Below, piece after piece: positions 8,438 to 16,175 of a stretch of DNA of 64,000 nucleotides. The notes beneath the pieces are model-generated. The model made no database searches. It was not told the DNA's origin and saw only the letters and a list, made by a program, of their open reading frames with translations. Location: assembly GCF_000296215.2 (NCBI RefSeq), contig NZ_CP013949.1, positions 124,001 to 188,000 on the forward strand. Reading direction: 5' to 3'. Positions within the stretch are counted from its first letter, which is position 1. Every line of letters starts with the position of its first letter. Origin of the DNA: Bradyrhizobium sp. CCGE-LA001. Lineage in GTDB: Bacteria > Pseudomonadota > Alphaproteobacteria > Rhizobiales > Xanthobacteraceae. A program made the position numbers and the translations under genes.

Positions 8438-9244
8438 TTAATGCCCGAGCGCCAGCGCGATCAGGCCGAGCGTGCCGACGATGACGCGCCACCAGGCGAA
8501 CAGCAGGAAACCGTGCCGGGTGACATAGGTCAAAAACGTCTTCACCACGATGATCGCGGTGATGAATGACACCACGAAGCCGATCGCGACGATGTTCATG
8601 TTATCCATCGTCATCTCGGCGCGGCTCTTGTAGAAATCGTAGGCGAACGCGCCGATCATGGTGGGGATGGCGAGGAAGAAGGAAAACTCCGCCGCCGCGC
8701 GCTTGTCAGCGCCGAGGAGCATTGCGGCCACGATGCTGGCGCCGGAACGCGACACGCCCGGGATCATCGCCACGCACTGCGCGATGCCGATATAGAGATA
8801 CATCAGCAGCGGAAACTTCGTGGCATCATGCTCGCGCGGCTTGAGCTCGAGCTTGTCGACCCAGAGCAGGATGGCGCCACCGACGATCAGCGTGAAGCAG
8901 ATGACCCACGGATTGAACAGCAGGAGCTTGATGTATTTGCCGGCGGCGAGGCCGACGATGACAGCCGGCAGGAATGCGACCAGCACGCCGATCACGAAGC
9001 GGCGAGCATCGGCATCGCCGCTGAAGAAGCCGATGACCACGTCCCACAGCTTCCTGAAATACAGCCCGACGATCGCGAGGATCGCGCCGAGCTGGATCAG
9101 AACCGTAAACGAATCCCAGAAGGCACCTTCGCCGAGGTGAAAGAAGCGCTCGGCAAGCAGCAGGTGACCGGTCGAGGACACGGGAAGGAACTCGGTCACG
9201 CCCTCGATGATGCCGAGGATCACTGCCCGTATTGCATCTGACAT
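8438..9244 (-). CDS. uppP: Undecaprenyl-diphosphatase UppP (BacA)
   Basis: A 268-residue integral membrane phosphatase that removes one phosphate from undecaprenyl diphosphate, regenerating the lipid carrier for peptidoglycan and other glycans. The two signature regions are present: EGVTEFLPVSSTGHLLL near the N-terminus and PGVSRSGASI about two-thirds along, with the catalytic Glu, His and Arg/Ser. Seven or eight hydrophobic segments and the length are normal. It reads toward the DprE1/DprE2-like pair with a 101 bp gap, so polyprenyl phosphate supply and use may be co-expressed. Confidence 0.96.
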   Translation of the reverse strand: MSDAIRAVILGIIEGVTEFLPVSSTGHLLLAERFFHLGEGAFWDSFTVLIQLGAILAIVGLYFRKLWDVVIGFFSGDADARRFVIGVLVAFLPAVIVGLAAGKYIKLLLFNPWVICFTLIVGGAILLWVDKLELKPREHDATKFPLLMYLYIGIAQCVAMIPGVSRSGASIVAAMLLGADKRAAAEFSFFLAIPTMIGAFAYDFYKSRAEMTMDNMNIVAIGFVVSFITAIIVVKTFLTYVTRHGFLLFAWWRVIVGTLGLIALALGH

Positions 9245-9413
9245 ATTTACGGTCCATTTCGGCTGGAAAAGCGGGGCTCTTCTCGCCTATTCGCCCCCAT
9301 GCCGCAATCGCAAAATGCCAAATCACGGCCTTGCTTCGCGGTTTTGAAGGACTAGTGTGGCGCCGCACAAACATTGATGGAATCTTAAGCACCATCAAAT
9401 AGTCAAAGGCTTC

Positions 9414-10106
9414 ATGTTTACGCTGTTTCATCATCCGTTCTGTCCGCATTCGCGCTTCATCCGCCTGATCGTGGGTGAATACGGGCTCGACCTGAAGCTG
9501 GTCGAGGAGCGCAGCTGGGAGCGGCGCGAGGCGTTTCTGCTGCTGAATGCGGCCGGCACGACGCCCGTGATGGTGGACGACGAACAGCCGCCGATCCCGG
9601 GCGCGGCGATCATCGCCGAATATGTCGACGAGGCCTACGGTGCCGAGATGGGCCCAAAGCGCCTGATGCCGGAGACGATTGCCGAGCGCGTCGAGGTGCG
9701 CCGGCTGATGGCCTGGTTCAACGAAAAGTTCTTCGAAGAGGTCTCGCATCCTCTCGTCACCGAGCGCATCTACAAGCGGTTCATGAACGAGGAGGACGGC
9801 GGCGGCCCGCCTTCGGCCGACGTGATGCGCGCCGCCAAGGCCAACGTGCGCTATCATCTGGCCTATATCGGTTGGCTGGCGCAGACGCGTAACTTCCTCG
9901 CCGGCGACCGGCTCACTTACGCGGATCTCGCCGCCGCGGCGCATCTCTCGGCGATCGATTATCTGGGCGACGTGCCATGGAGCGAGGACGACGCAGCAAA
10001 GGCGTGGTACGCGCGGGTGAAATCCCGCCCGTCGTTCCGTCCGCTCTTGAGCGAATGGCTGGCCGGCGTGCCGGCATCGCGGACCTACGTGGACCTGGAT
10101 TTCTGA
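9414..10106 (+). CDS. fzlA: FtsZ-binding protein FzlA (GST-fold)
   Basis: A 230-residue protein with a glutathione-transferase fold: an N-terminal thioredoxin-like half (LFHHPFCPHSRFIRL) and an all-helical C-terminal half containing FLAGDRLTYADLAAA. Its length, the ending RTYVDLDF and the position immediately before queG match FzlA, which in Caulobacter and Agrobacterium binds FtsZ filaments and is needed for constriction; it lacks known GST activity. The gene is divergent from uppP across a 169-bp AT-richer gap that must hold both promoters. A plain GST remains possible but is less likely. Confidence 0.75.
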   Translation: MFTLFHHPFCPHSRFIRLIVGEYGLDLKLVEERSWERREAFLLLNAAGTTPVMVDDEQPPIPGAAIIAEYVDEAYGAEMGPKRLMPETIAERVEVRRLMAWFNEKFFEEVSHPLVTERIYKRFMNEEDGGGPPSADVMRAAKANVRYHLAYIGWLAQTRNFLAGDRLTYADLAAAAHLSAIDYLGDVPWSEDDAAKAWYARVKSRPSFRPLLSEWLAGVPASRTYVDLDF

Positions 10107-10113
10107 TGGTGCG

Positions 10114-10209
10114 CGTCATGCCCGGGCTCGTCCCGGGCATCCACGCCCTTCCTGTCTCGATGAGGACTACACAAGAACGTGGATGGCCGGGACAAGCCCG
10201 GCCATGACG
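10114..10209. repeat. Intergenic palindromic repeat, family A (copy 2)
   Basis: A palindrome with CGTCATGCCCGGG at the left and CCCGGCCATGACG at the right, and GGCATCCACG / CGTGGATGGCC inner arms. The right end contains the ATG that I choose as the queG start. Confidence 0.85.
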
Positions 10210-11361
10210 CGTGTGGATGCATCGGTGATTAAACCCAGCATCGACATTGATGAGCTTCGTACCGCGCTTGCACGCGAAGCGCGCGCGCTCGGCTTCGACT
10301 GCATCGGCATCACCGCACCTGGCACGATCGAGAACGCGGGAAAATACTTCCTCGAATTCATCGCCTCGGGTGGCCATGGCGACATGGATTGGCTCGCGGC
10401 GCAGCCGGAGCGCCGCGTCGATCCGCGCGGGCTGTGGCAAGACGTGCGCTCTGTGATCATGCTTGGCGTCAATTACGGCCCCGACCAGGATCCGCTCGCG
10501 ATCCTGGAGCAGCGCACACACGCGGCGATCTCGGTCTATGCACAGGGCGATGATTATCACGATCTCATCAAGAAGCGGCTGAAGGCGCTTGCGCGCTGGC
10601 TGGTCGCAACCGCGCCATCGGAGGTGAAGGTGTTCGTCGACACCGCGGCGGTGATGGAGAAACCCTTGGCGCAGACCGCAGGCCTCGGCTGGCAGGGCAA
10701 GCACACCAATCTCGTCTCGCGCGAGTTCGGCTCATGGCTATTCCTAGGCGCGATCTACACCACGCTCGACCTGCCGCGTGACGAGGCCGAGATCGACCAT
10801 TGCGGCTCGTGCCGGGCCTGTCTCGACATCTGCCCGACCGCGGCATTTCCCGCGCCCTACAAGCTCGATGCGCGGCGCTGCATCTCCTATCTCACCATCG
10901 AGAACAAGGGACCGATCCCGCGCGAATTCCGCAAGGCCATCGGCAATCGCATCTATGGTTGCGATGATTGTCTCGCCGCATGCCCGTGGAACAAGTTCGC
11001 GCAGGAGGGACGCGAAGCGAAACTCGCCGCACGCGACGCATTGCGCGCGCCTTCTCTCGCTGAGCTCGCACGGCTGGACGACGCGGCGTTCCGTGCGCTG
11101 TTCACGAAATCCCCGGTCAAGCGCATCGGCCGCGACCGGTTCGTACGGAATGTGCTGATTGCGATCGGCAATTCGGGCGACCCGGTGCTGGCGGAAGAGG
11201 CGCGGCGATTGCTGGAGGATGCGAGTCCTCTGGTGCGTGGCGCTGCGGTGTGGGCGCTGGGACAGTTGGTGAAGCGGGATGAGTTTGCGGCGATGAAGGC
11301 TGATGCGACCGGAAACGAGCATGACGATAATGTGCGTGAGGAGTGGCAGGCCGCTTCCTAA
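10204..11361 (+). CDS. queG: Epoxyqueuosine reductase QueG
   Basis: A 385-residue cobalamin- and Fe-S-dependent enzyme that reduces epoxyqueuosine to queuosine in GUN-anticodon tRNAs, the last step of queuosine synthesis. Two ferredoxin-type clusters are visible: CGSCRACLDICP and CDDCLAACP. The C-terminal part contains a HEAT-like helix pair (LVRGAAVWALGQL). An upstream in-frame ATG at 10183 lies inside a palindromic repeat and would add repeat-encoded residues, so 10204 is preferred. That ATG is itself the ATGACG end of the repeat. A further option is GTG at 10213 or 10225. It follows fzlA by about 100 bp. Confidence 0.93.
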   Translation: MTRVDASVIKPSIDIDELRTALAREARALGFDCIGITAPGTIENAGKYFLEFIASGGHGDMDWLAAQPERRVDPRGLWQDVRSVIMLGVNYGPDQDPLAILEQRTHAAISVYAQGDDYHDLIKKRLKALARWLVATAPSEVKVFVDTAAVMEKPLAQTAGLGWQGKHTNLVSREFGSWLFLGAIYTTLDLPRDEAEIDHCGSCRACLDICPTAAFPAPYKLDARRCISYLTIENKGPIPREFRKAIGNRIYGCDDCLAACPWNKFAQEGREAKLAARDALRAPSLAELARLDDAAFRALFTKSPVKRIGRDRFVRNVLIAIGNSGDPVLAEEARRLLEDASPLVRGAAVWALGQLVKRDEFAAMKADATGNEHDDNVREEWQAAS

Positions 11362-11368
11362 CTCTCGG

Positions 11369-11472
11369 TGTCATGCCCCGGCTTGACCGGGGCATCCAGT
11401 ACGCCGCGGCCTATCGATCAAGCCTTTGCCGTCTCGGAGTACTGGATCGCCCGGTCAAGCCGGGCGATGACA
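11369..11472. repeat. Intergenic palindromic repeat, family A' (copy 3)
   Basis: Ends TGTCAT and ATGACA with arms CCCCGGCTTGACCGGGGCATCCAGTA-like and TACTGGATCGCCCGG-like. It is nearly the same in sequence as the copies at 12863 and 51240. It sits after queG. Confidence 0.88.
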
Positions 11473-11563
11473 CCTGTTGTAATGGCGAGAGCATGCGCTC
11501 CTGACTCTCGCGATGGCCCTACCGCACTTGATTTCCCCGCACGTTCCCGCAAAGTCGCGCGTC

Positions 11564-12364
11564 ATGACAACAAACATCCCCTTCTTCACCCGCGACGGCG
11601 ATACATTCCATCCGACGGAAGTGGCCAATGGTCCGTGGGATCCGAGATCGCTGCACGGACGCGTCATCATCGGCCTGCTCGGCTTCGCCATCGAGGAGCG
11701 CCATTCCGGACCCGAATTCGTGCCGGCGCGGCTCACCGTCGACATGTTTCGGCTGCCGACCATCGACAAGCCGATTCAAGTGACGACGCGCCTCGTGCGC
11801 GACGGAATGCGCATCCGCGTGGTGGAGGCGGAGTTCGTCTCCGGCGGTGTCAGCATGGCACGCGCGTCGTGCCAGCTGCTGCGGCGGACGCAAAATCCTG
11901 ACGGCAATGTCTGGTCGCCGCCGAACTGGGACGTGCCGAAGCCATCAGACATTCCGAAACCCACCGATCCCAGGCTCGGCATGAACGGCAAATGGGCGAC
12001 GCGTCCCATCGTCGGCCATATGGGCTCGCTTGGACCGCGAAAACTCTGGATGAGCGAAGTGCGCGAGCTCGTCGCAGGCGTGCCGATGACGCCGTTCGTC
12101 CATGTCGCCGTCGGTGCCGACTTTGCCAGCCCGTTCGCGAATGCCGGCGACAAGGGGCTCGGCTACATCAACAGCGACGTCACGATCTATCTGCACCGCC
12201 TGCCGGTGACGAACTGGATCGGCTTCGAGGTGGTGAACCATCACGCCACCGATGGCGTCGCCATTGGCGAATGCTGGCTCTATGACGAACAGGGCCCGAT
12301 CGGCACCGCGGCCGTCGCCGCGCTGGCGCAGCGCAAGCCGATGGCGAAGCCTCCGCCGCCGTAA
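11564..12364 (+). CDS. Thioesterase-family (hot-dog fold) protein
   Basis: A 266-residue protein whose length and layout suggest two hot-dog domains, as in the TesB / 4HBT_3 group. A first half has LHGRVIIGLLGFAIEE and ARLTVDMFR, and a second half has FASPFANAGDKGLGYINSDVTIYLHRLP and a C-terminal GECWLYDEQGPIGTAAVAAL, typical of acyl-CoA thioesterases. The Met at 11564 is chosen because the 17 upstream codons are of poor composition. Substrate not predictable; a role in acyl-CoA turnover is the usual inference. It is a single gene flanked by a repeat and a convergent gene 11 bp away. Confidence 0.7.
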   Translation: MTTNIPFFTRDGDTFHPTEVANGPWDPRSLHGRVIIGLLGFAIEERHSGPEFVPARLTVDMFRLPTIDKPIQVTTRLVRDGMRIRVVEAEFVSGGVSMARASCQLLRRTQNPDGNVWSPPNWDVPKPSDIPKPTDPRLGMNGKWATRPIVGHMGSLGPRKLWMSEVRELVAGVPMTPFVHVAVGADFASPFANAGDKGLGYINSDVTIYLHRLPVTNWIGFEVVNHHATDGVAIGECWLYDEQGPIGTAAVAALAQRKPMAKPPPP

Positions 12365-12375
12365 CCGTCAGAGAG

Positions 12376-12843
12376 CTACGCCAGATGCCGCTGCATCTCC
12401 GGCCGCGCTTTCAGCTCCGCGCCCTGCTTGGCGACGATCTTCGCGATGCGCTCCGGTGCAAATTTTAGGTCGACGAAGGCCGGCGCGGTGTTGGCGACCT
12501 CGTGATAGCTCGTGATCCTGCCGTCCTTCAGCGTCATGATCGCCACACCCTCGAACATCGCCCGCGCGCCGTTCGCTTCCGGCAGTGTCGAACGATAGCT
12601 GAAGGTGTAGCGCGCATAGAGCGTGGTGCCGTCGGTGACGGGGGCGTGCATGTCCCAGCGGAAATCGGTCGCCGTGCGATAGAACCAGTCGTCGATCAGC
12701 TCGGCGATCTTGGCGCGGCCGACGAAGGCGCCGTAGAAAACGTCGTGATAGACGCCATCCTCGGTGAACAGCTCAGCGAAGGCGCGCCCGTTGCGCTGTT
12801 CGACCGCGTCGCAGAAAGCGCGCAGCATGGCGGTGGTGGTCAT
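12376..12843 (-). CDS. SnoaL-like / NTF2-family protein
   Basis: A 155-residue single-domain protein with the cone-shaped NTF2-like fold pattern: an N-terminal helix (LRAFCDAVEQRNGRAFAELFTEDGVYHDV) followed by GRAKIAELIDDWF and strands ending with KDGRITSYHEV. The family includes polyketide cyclases, ketosteroid isomerases and non-enzymatic binding proteins, so no reaction can be assigned. It is convergent with the thioesterase-like gene and separated from the following hydrolase by a family A' repeat. Confidence 0.72.
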   Translation of the reverse strand: MTTTAMLRAFCDAVEQRNGRAFAELFTEDGVYHDVFYGAFVGRAKIAELIDDWFYRTATDFRWDMHAPVTDGTTLYARYTFSYRSTLPEANGARAMFEGVAIMTLKDGRITSYHEVANTAPAFVDLKFAPERIAKIVAKQGAELKARPEMQRHLA

Positions 12844-12862
12844 TGGCGTTTCTCCCGTTCTC

Positions 12863-12967
12863 GGTCATGCCCCGGCTTGACCGGGGCATCCAGTACGCCG
12901 CGACCTCGCGCCTCAATCACGACTGTCTCTGGAATACTGGATCGCCCGATCAAGTCGGGCGATGACA
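12863..12967. repeat. Intergenic palindromic repeat, family A' (copy 4)
   Basis: Left GGTCATGCCCCGGCTTGACC and right GGTCAAG-like GATCAAGTCGGGCGATGACA arms with an inner CCAGTACGCCGCGACC block. It is highly similar to the copy at 11369, only 1.5 kb away. Confidence 0.88.
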
Positions 12968-12986
12968 CCGACTGTTTGGAGACACT

Positions 12987-13787
12987 TCACCCGATCTCCG
13001 CCACCGCCGCAAGAATGCGCGCGATGTCCTGCGGGCGCGACAAGCGGTGATCACCGTCCTGGATCATGGTCAGCACGACGTCGTCGGCGGGCAGACGATG
13101 CGTCAAGGCGAAAGCGTGCTGCCACGGCACGTCAGGGTCCTTCGCGCCTTGCAGGATGCGGACGGGGCAGCCGAGATCGATGGCGCTGCCGAGCAAGAGA
13201 TGATTGCGCCCCTCTTCGATCAGGTTTCGCGTGATCGGATAGGGCGAGCCGTCGCCATATTCCGACGGCCGCATCCAGACGCCTGTGGTCTCGATCTCCT
13301 TCTTCACCGAAGGAGGGAAATTCTTCCACATCAGCTCCTCGGTGAAGTCGGGCGCCGGCGCGATCAGGACGAGACCCGCGAGCGACCCTCTGGCCTGCCC
13401 CTTTTCTTGCCGCTTCCTGATCTCGCGCGCGAGCAGCAGCGCCATCCAGCCGCCCATCGAGGAGCCGATCAGAACCTGCGGGCCGGCGCAGAAGCGCTCG
13501 AACACCGCCATGCTATCCTCCAGCCAACGCCCGATGGTTCCATCGACGAATTCGCCGCCGGATTCGCCGTGACCGGAATAGTCGAACCGGACCACGGCGC
13601 GGCCATGCTCCCTGGCCCAGCCCTCCAGCGCCACGGCCTTGCCGCCCTGCATGTCCGACTTGAATCCGCCGAGCCAGACCAGCCCGGGGCCCTTTCCGCT
13701 ACGCCGGCGCACCGCGATCCGACGCGCCGACGGACCTTCGCCGACGGTGATGAACTCGAGCACGCTATCGGGAATTGCATCAGTCAT
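12987..13787 (-). CDS. Alpha/beta-hydrolase family protein
   Basis: A 266-residue serine hydrolase. The nucleophile elbow is GSSMGG (Ser in the middle), preceded by FDYSGHGESGG, which is the oxyanion region, and followed by a late Asp in LQGAKDPDVPW and His in DGDHRLSRP, completing a Ser-Asp-His triad. The Met at 13787 is preferred to an upstream start that would add 23 basic residues unlike the family. No transmembrane segment or signal peptide. The substrate (ester, peptide or thioester) is unknown; similar proteins are annotated as carboxylesterases or palmitoyl-thioesterase-like hydrolases. Confidence 0.82.
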   Translation of the reverse strand: MTDAIPDSVLEFITVGEGPSARRIAVRRRSGKGPGLVWLGGFKSDMQGGKAVALEGWAREHGRAVVRFDYSGHGESGGEFVDGTIGRWLEDSMAVFERFCAGPQVLIGSSMGGWMALLLAREIRKRQEKGQARGSLAGLVLIAPAPDFTEELMWKNFPPSVKKEIETTGVWMRPSEYGDGSPYPITRNLIEEGRNHLLLGSAIDLGCPVRILQGAKDPDVPWQHAFALTHRLPADDVVLTMIQDGDHRLSRPQDIARILAAVAEIG

Positions 13788-14034
13788 GGAACGTTTACTC
13801 TGGCTGTGCGGTTTGAGCCGTTCGGACGGACGTTGTCGCGCGGCCCGACCCGGCATTGACCCTGCATTGACCTTTGGGACGCTTGCGGAACAGGGGCAAG
13901 GTGTCTATGTCGGTCGGCGTGGGAAAGGGGCGTGACCAAAATGCCTCGCATTTGAGGGTTTTTCGCGTCTCACACGAGCGACTTGCTTGCCGGCAAACGC
14001 ATCTTCCTTCAAGATAGCCGCTTCTTTCACAACT

Positions 14035-14051
14035 TTGGAGAACCACCCATT
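14035..14051 (+). promoter_or_regulatory. infC ribosome site and ATT start
   Basis: A GGAG at 14037-14040 lies 8 bases before ATT at 14049. The frame from ATT gives RRPNKAPPAASKDGPRIND, the normal IF-3 beginning, and no ATG/GTG start with a good ribosome site exists nearby. AUU starts are known for infC and allow IF-3 to repress its own translation. Confidence 0.8.
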
Positions 14052-14588
14052 CGCCGTCCTAATAAAGCTCCGCCCGCTGCCAGCAAAGACGGGCCGCGCA
14101 TCAATGACGATATTCGCAATGCGCAGATCCAGCTGATCGATCAGACCGGTGACAATAAGGGCACGGTCGAGACCGTCTTGGCCATCCGGATGGCCCAGGA
14201 AGCTGGCATGGATCTGGTCGAGATTTCCCCGAATGTCAGCCCTCCCGTCTGCAAGATCATGGACTACGGGAAGTATAAATATTCGGCTCAGAAAAAGGCC
14301 GCCGAAGCCCGCAAGCGGCAGAAGACCGTCGAGATCAAGGAGATCAAGCTCCGCCCGATGATCGACGATCACGATTACGACGTGAAGATGCGCGCGATGC
14401 AGCGGTTCTTCGAAGAGGGCGACAAGGTCAAGATCACGCTGCGCTATCGCGGCCGCGAAATGGCGCACCAGGAGATCGGCACCAAGCTTCTGGACAAGAT
14501 CAAGACCGACGTCGCCGAGCTCGCCAAGGTCGAGCAGGACGCACGGTTCGAAGGTCGCCAGGTGGTCATGGTGTTGGCACCGCGCTGA
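14049..14588 (+). CDS. infC: Translation initiation factor IF-3
   Basis: A 179-residue factor, assuming initiation at the rare codon ATT at 14049. It binds the 30S subunit, keeps it apart from 50S and checks the initiator codon. The N-terminal domain has GPRINDDIRNAQIQLIDQTGDNKG and the C-terminal domain has KVKITLRYRGREMAHQEIG, both typical. The open frame extends 22 codons upstream, but those residues (MLAGKRIFLQDSRFF) are unlike the family. A hairpin terminator follows at 14616. The usual downstream partners rpmI and rplT lie 730 bp further on. Confidence 0.96.
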   Translation: MRRPNKAPPAASKDGPRINDDIRNAQIQLIDQTGDNKGTVETVLAIRMAQEAGMDLVEISPNVSPPVCKIMDYGKYKYSAQKKAAEARKRQKTVEIKEIKLRPMIDDHDYDVKMRAMQRFFEEGDKVKITLRYRGREMAHQEIGTKLLDKIKTDVAELAKVEQDARFEGRQVVMVLAPR

Positions 14589-14615
14589 CGCCGGTTTGTC
14601 AGGACTGAGAGTTCA

Positions 14616-14644
14616 ACGGCCCGTCCGGATCTCCGGCGGGCCGT
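14616..14644 (+). terminator. Hairpin terminator after infC
   Basis: A GC-rich stem ACGGCCCG with an inner CCGG pairs to CCGG and GGGCCGT around a short loop and is followed by TTTGCG. The poor T tract makes it a weak intrinsic terminator. It may serve infC and the convergent gene ending at 14652. Confidence 0.6.
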
Positions 14645-14651
14645 TTGCGTG

Positions 14652-15047
14652 TCAGGTCCGCGTCGCTTGCCAGGTGCCGCTGCACGGGTCGCCGGAAATG
14701 ATGCCCTTCCACGAGCCTGCGCCGTTCACGCCGGCGAGCCGGCCGCCGCCGGTCGCATGGGAGGCGCCGACCGAGACCTGCACGGCGACGGCGCCGGACC
14801 GGTTGACCTTGCCCGAGACCCGGCCACCGCCGGCCGAGGAGACGCGACTGCCTGTGACGCTGAAGGGAACGCTGTAGCCGGAGCTGCAATTGCCGCGCGT
14901 GGTGGCAAAGGTGACGTTCCAGATGCCGTCATAACCGGCGACGCGGGCATCGGCGGCCGAGGGCATCATGGCGGCGGCCAGCACGGCGAGCAGCGCCAGG
15001 CGGCGCGGGCGGGCGAAAGCGGAAATAGATCGCGGGAAATAGCGCAT
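14652..15047 (-). CDS. Secreted hypothetical protein, Gly/Ser-rich beta-type
   Basis: A 131-residue protein of unknown function. The Met at 15047 gives a clear signal peptide: basic RPRR, a hydrophobic LALLAVLAAAMMPSA and a cleavage region around ADARVAG. The mature part has two Cys (GNCSSG and DPCSG), which may form a disulfide, and many Gly, Ser and Val residues in short alternating strands (GIWNVTFATTRGNC). Small proteins beginning with a DGIWNV-type motif are frequent in Bradyrhizobium, from memory. The gene is placed antisense between infC and rpmI, interrupting the classical operon. Confidence 0.7.
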   Translation of the reverse strand: MRYFPRSISAFARPRRLALLAVLAAAMMPSAADARVAGYDGIWNVTFATTRGNCSSGYSVPFSVTGSRVSSAGGGRVSGKVNRSGAVAVQVSVGASHATGGGRLAGVNGAGSWKGIISGDPCSGTWQATRT

Positions 15048-15211
15048 TGGGTCCTGCTCCGGACATGAAGGCGTGGACATTGGGGTGGCGACCTCCAATA
15101 GTCGGCGGGCAGGTTCCGGCGGTTCATCGTTGCCAATCGGCCCGTCCTCTGTCATAAGCCCAGCCTTCATCGCCCGGCTGATTAAGGGCTGCCGTGGCGG
15201 TGTCTCGTGCG

Positions 15212-15292
15212 GGTTTCGCGCTTGTTCGCGAAACCTGAGCACAATCAACGCTCTAACGAGCATTTTAGACGGCCAGCCGCCCTCACGGGCGG
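15212..15292 (+). promoter_or_regulatory. Leader hairpins before rpmI (possible r-protein attenuator)
   Basis: Two perfect hairpins precede the rpmI ribosome site. One has 9-bp arms GGTTTCGCG (15212-15220) and CGCGAAACC (15227-15235). The second has arms CCGCCC (15277-15282) and GGGCGG (15287-15292) followed by ATTTCTATT, resembling a terminator. L20 is known to regulate its own operon in several bacteria through leader structure, so an attenuation role is plausible but not shown. Confidence 0.4.
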
Positions 15293-15320
15293 ATTTCTAT
15301 TGTGGCCATAGGAGAGCCAA

Positions 15321-15521
15321 ATGCCCAAGCTGAAGACCAAATCGGGCGCTAAAAAGCGCTTCAAGGTGACTGCCACCGGCAAAGTGATGCACGCCCAGCG
15401 TGGCAAGCGTCACGGCATGATCAAGCGGACGAAGAAGCAGATCCGTCAGCTCCGCGGCACCCGCGTGCTGTTCAAGACCGACGGCGACAACGTCAAGAAG
15501 TACTTCTTGCCGAACGCCTGA
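15321..15521 (+). CDS. rpmI: 50S ribosomal protein L35
   Basis: A 66-residue, very basic protein with the L35 signature PKLKTKSGAKKRFKVTATGK and a C-terminal KKYFLPNA. It is a component of the large subunit near the P site region. AGGAGAG immediately upstream gives a good ribosome site. It is followed by rplT after 81 bp and forms one transcriptional unit with it. Confidence 0.98.
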   Translation: MPKLKTKSGAKKRFKVTATGKVMHAQRGKRHGMIKRTKKQIRQLRGTRVLFKTDGDNVKKYFLPNA

Positions 15522-15602
15522 TCGCGTCCACGATCACTGCCAACCGTGCCGCGCATCGCGCGGCGATCCGACAACCGAAGTCATCTCTGAAGGATTTTTG
15601 TC

Positions 15603-15962
15603 ATGTCTCGCGTCAAACGCGGTGTGACCGCCCACGCCAAGCACAAGAAAGTCTACAAGGCCGCCAAGGGCTTCTATGGCCGCCGCAAGAACACCATCCG
15701 CGCCGCCAAGCCGGCCGTCGAGAAGGCGATGCAATATGCCTTCCGTGACCGCAAGCGCAAGAAGCGCACCTTCCGCGCGCTCTGGATCCAGCGCATCAAC
15801 GCTGCCGTCCGTCCGTTCGGCCTGACCTACAGCAAGTTTATCGACGGCATGGCCAAGTCGGGCATCACCGTGGACCGCAAGGTGCTGTCGGATCTCGCGA
15901 TCAACGAGCCTGCGTCGTTCCAGGCGATCGCCGAGAAGGCCAAGGCCGCGCTGGCGGCGTAA
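15603..15962 (+). CDS. rplT: 50S ribosomal protein L20
   Basis: A 119-residue basic protein with the long N-terminal helical extension (SRVKRGVTAHAKHKKVYKAA) and globular end typical of L20, which is needed for early 50S assembly and in several bacteria represses its own operon. It is preceded by AAGGA and co-directional with rpmI and, further on, pheS. Confidence 0.98.
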   Translation: MSRVKRGVTAHAKHKKVYKAAKGFYGRRKNTIRAAKPAVEKAMQYAFRDRKRKKRTFRALWIQRINAAVRPFGLTYSKFIDGMAKSGITVDRKVLSDLAINEPASFQAIAEKAKAALAA

Positions 15963-15998
15963 GCTGCTCCCACTGCGCTCTGCGCAGCGTTCAGCTTG

Positions 15999-16133
15999 TG
16001 ATGGCCCGGGCAGAGGGCGCGTGTCGCGCTTTCATCGCCCCGGCCGTCATCTCTCGCGCATACACTTCTCCGACGTGGATGCCCGGCGAATCAACGCGAA
16101 GACGCGCTTCGCGCTTTGGGCCGGGCGTGACGG
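15999..16133. repeat. Intergenic palindromic repeat, family A (copy 5, diverged)
   Basis: Arms GTGATGGCCCGGG and CCGGGCGTGACGG with an inner CGTGGATGCCCGGCG block. It fills much of the gap between rplT and pheS. Confidence 0.6.
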
Positions 16134-16175
16134 GCTAGGATCATCGGCTCAGCATCCTGGCCAAAAGGGATTGCC

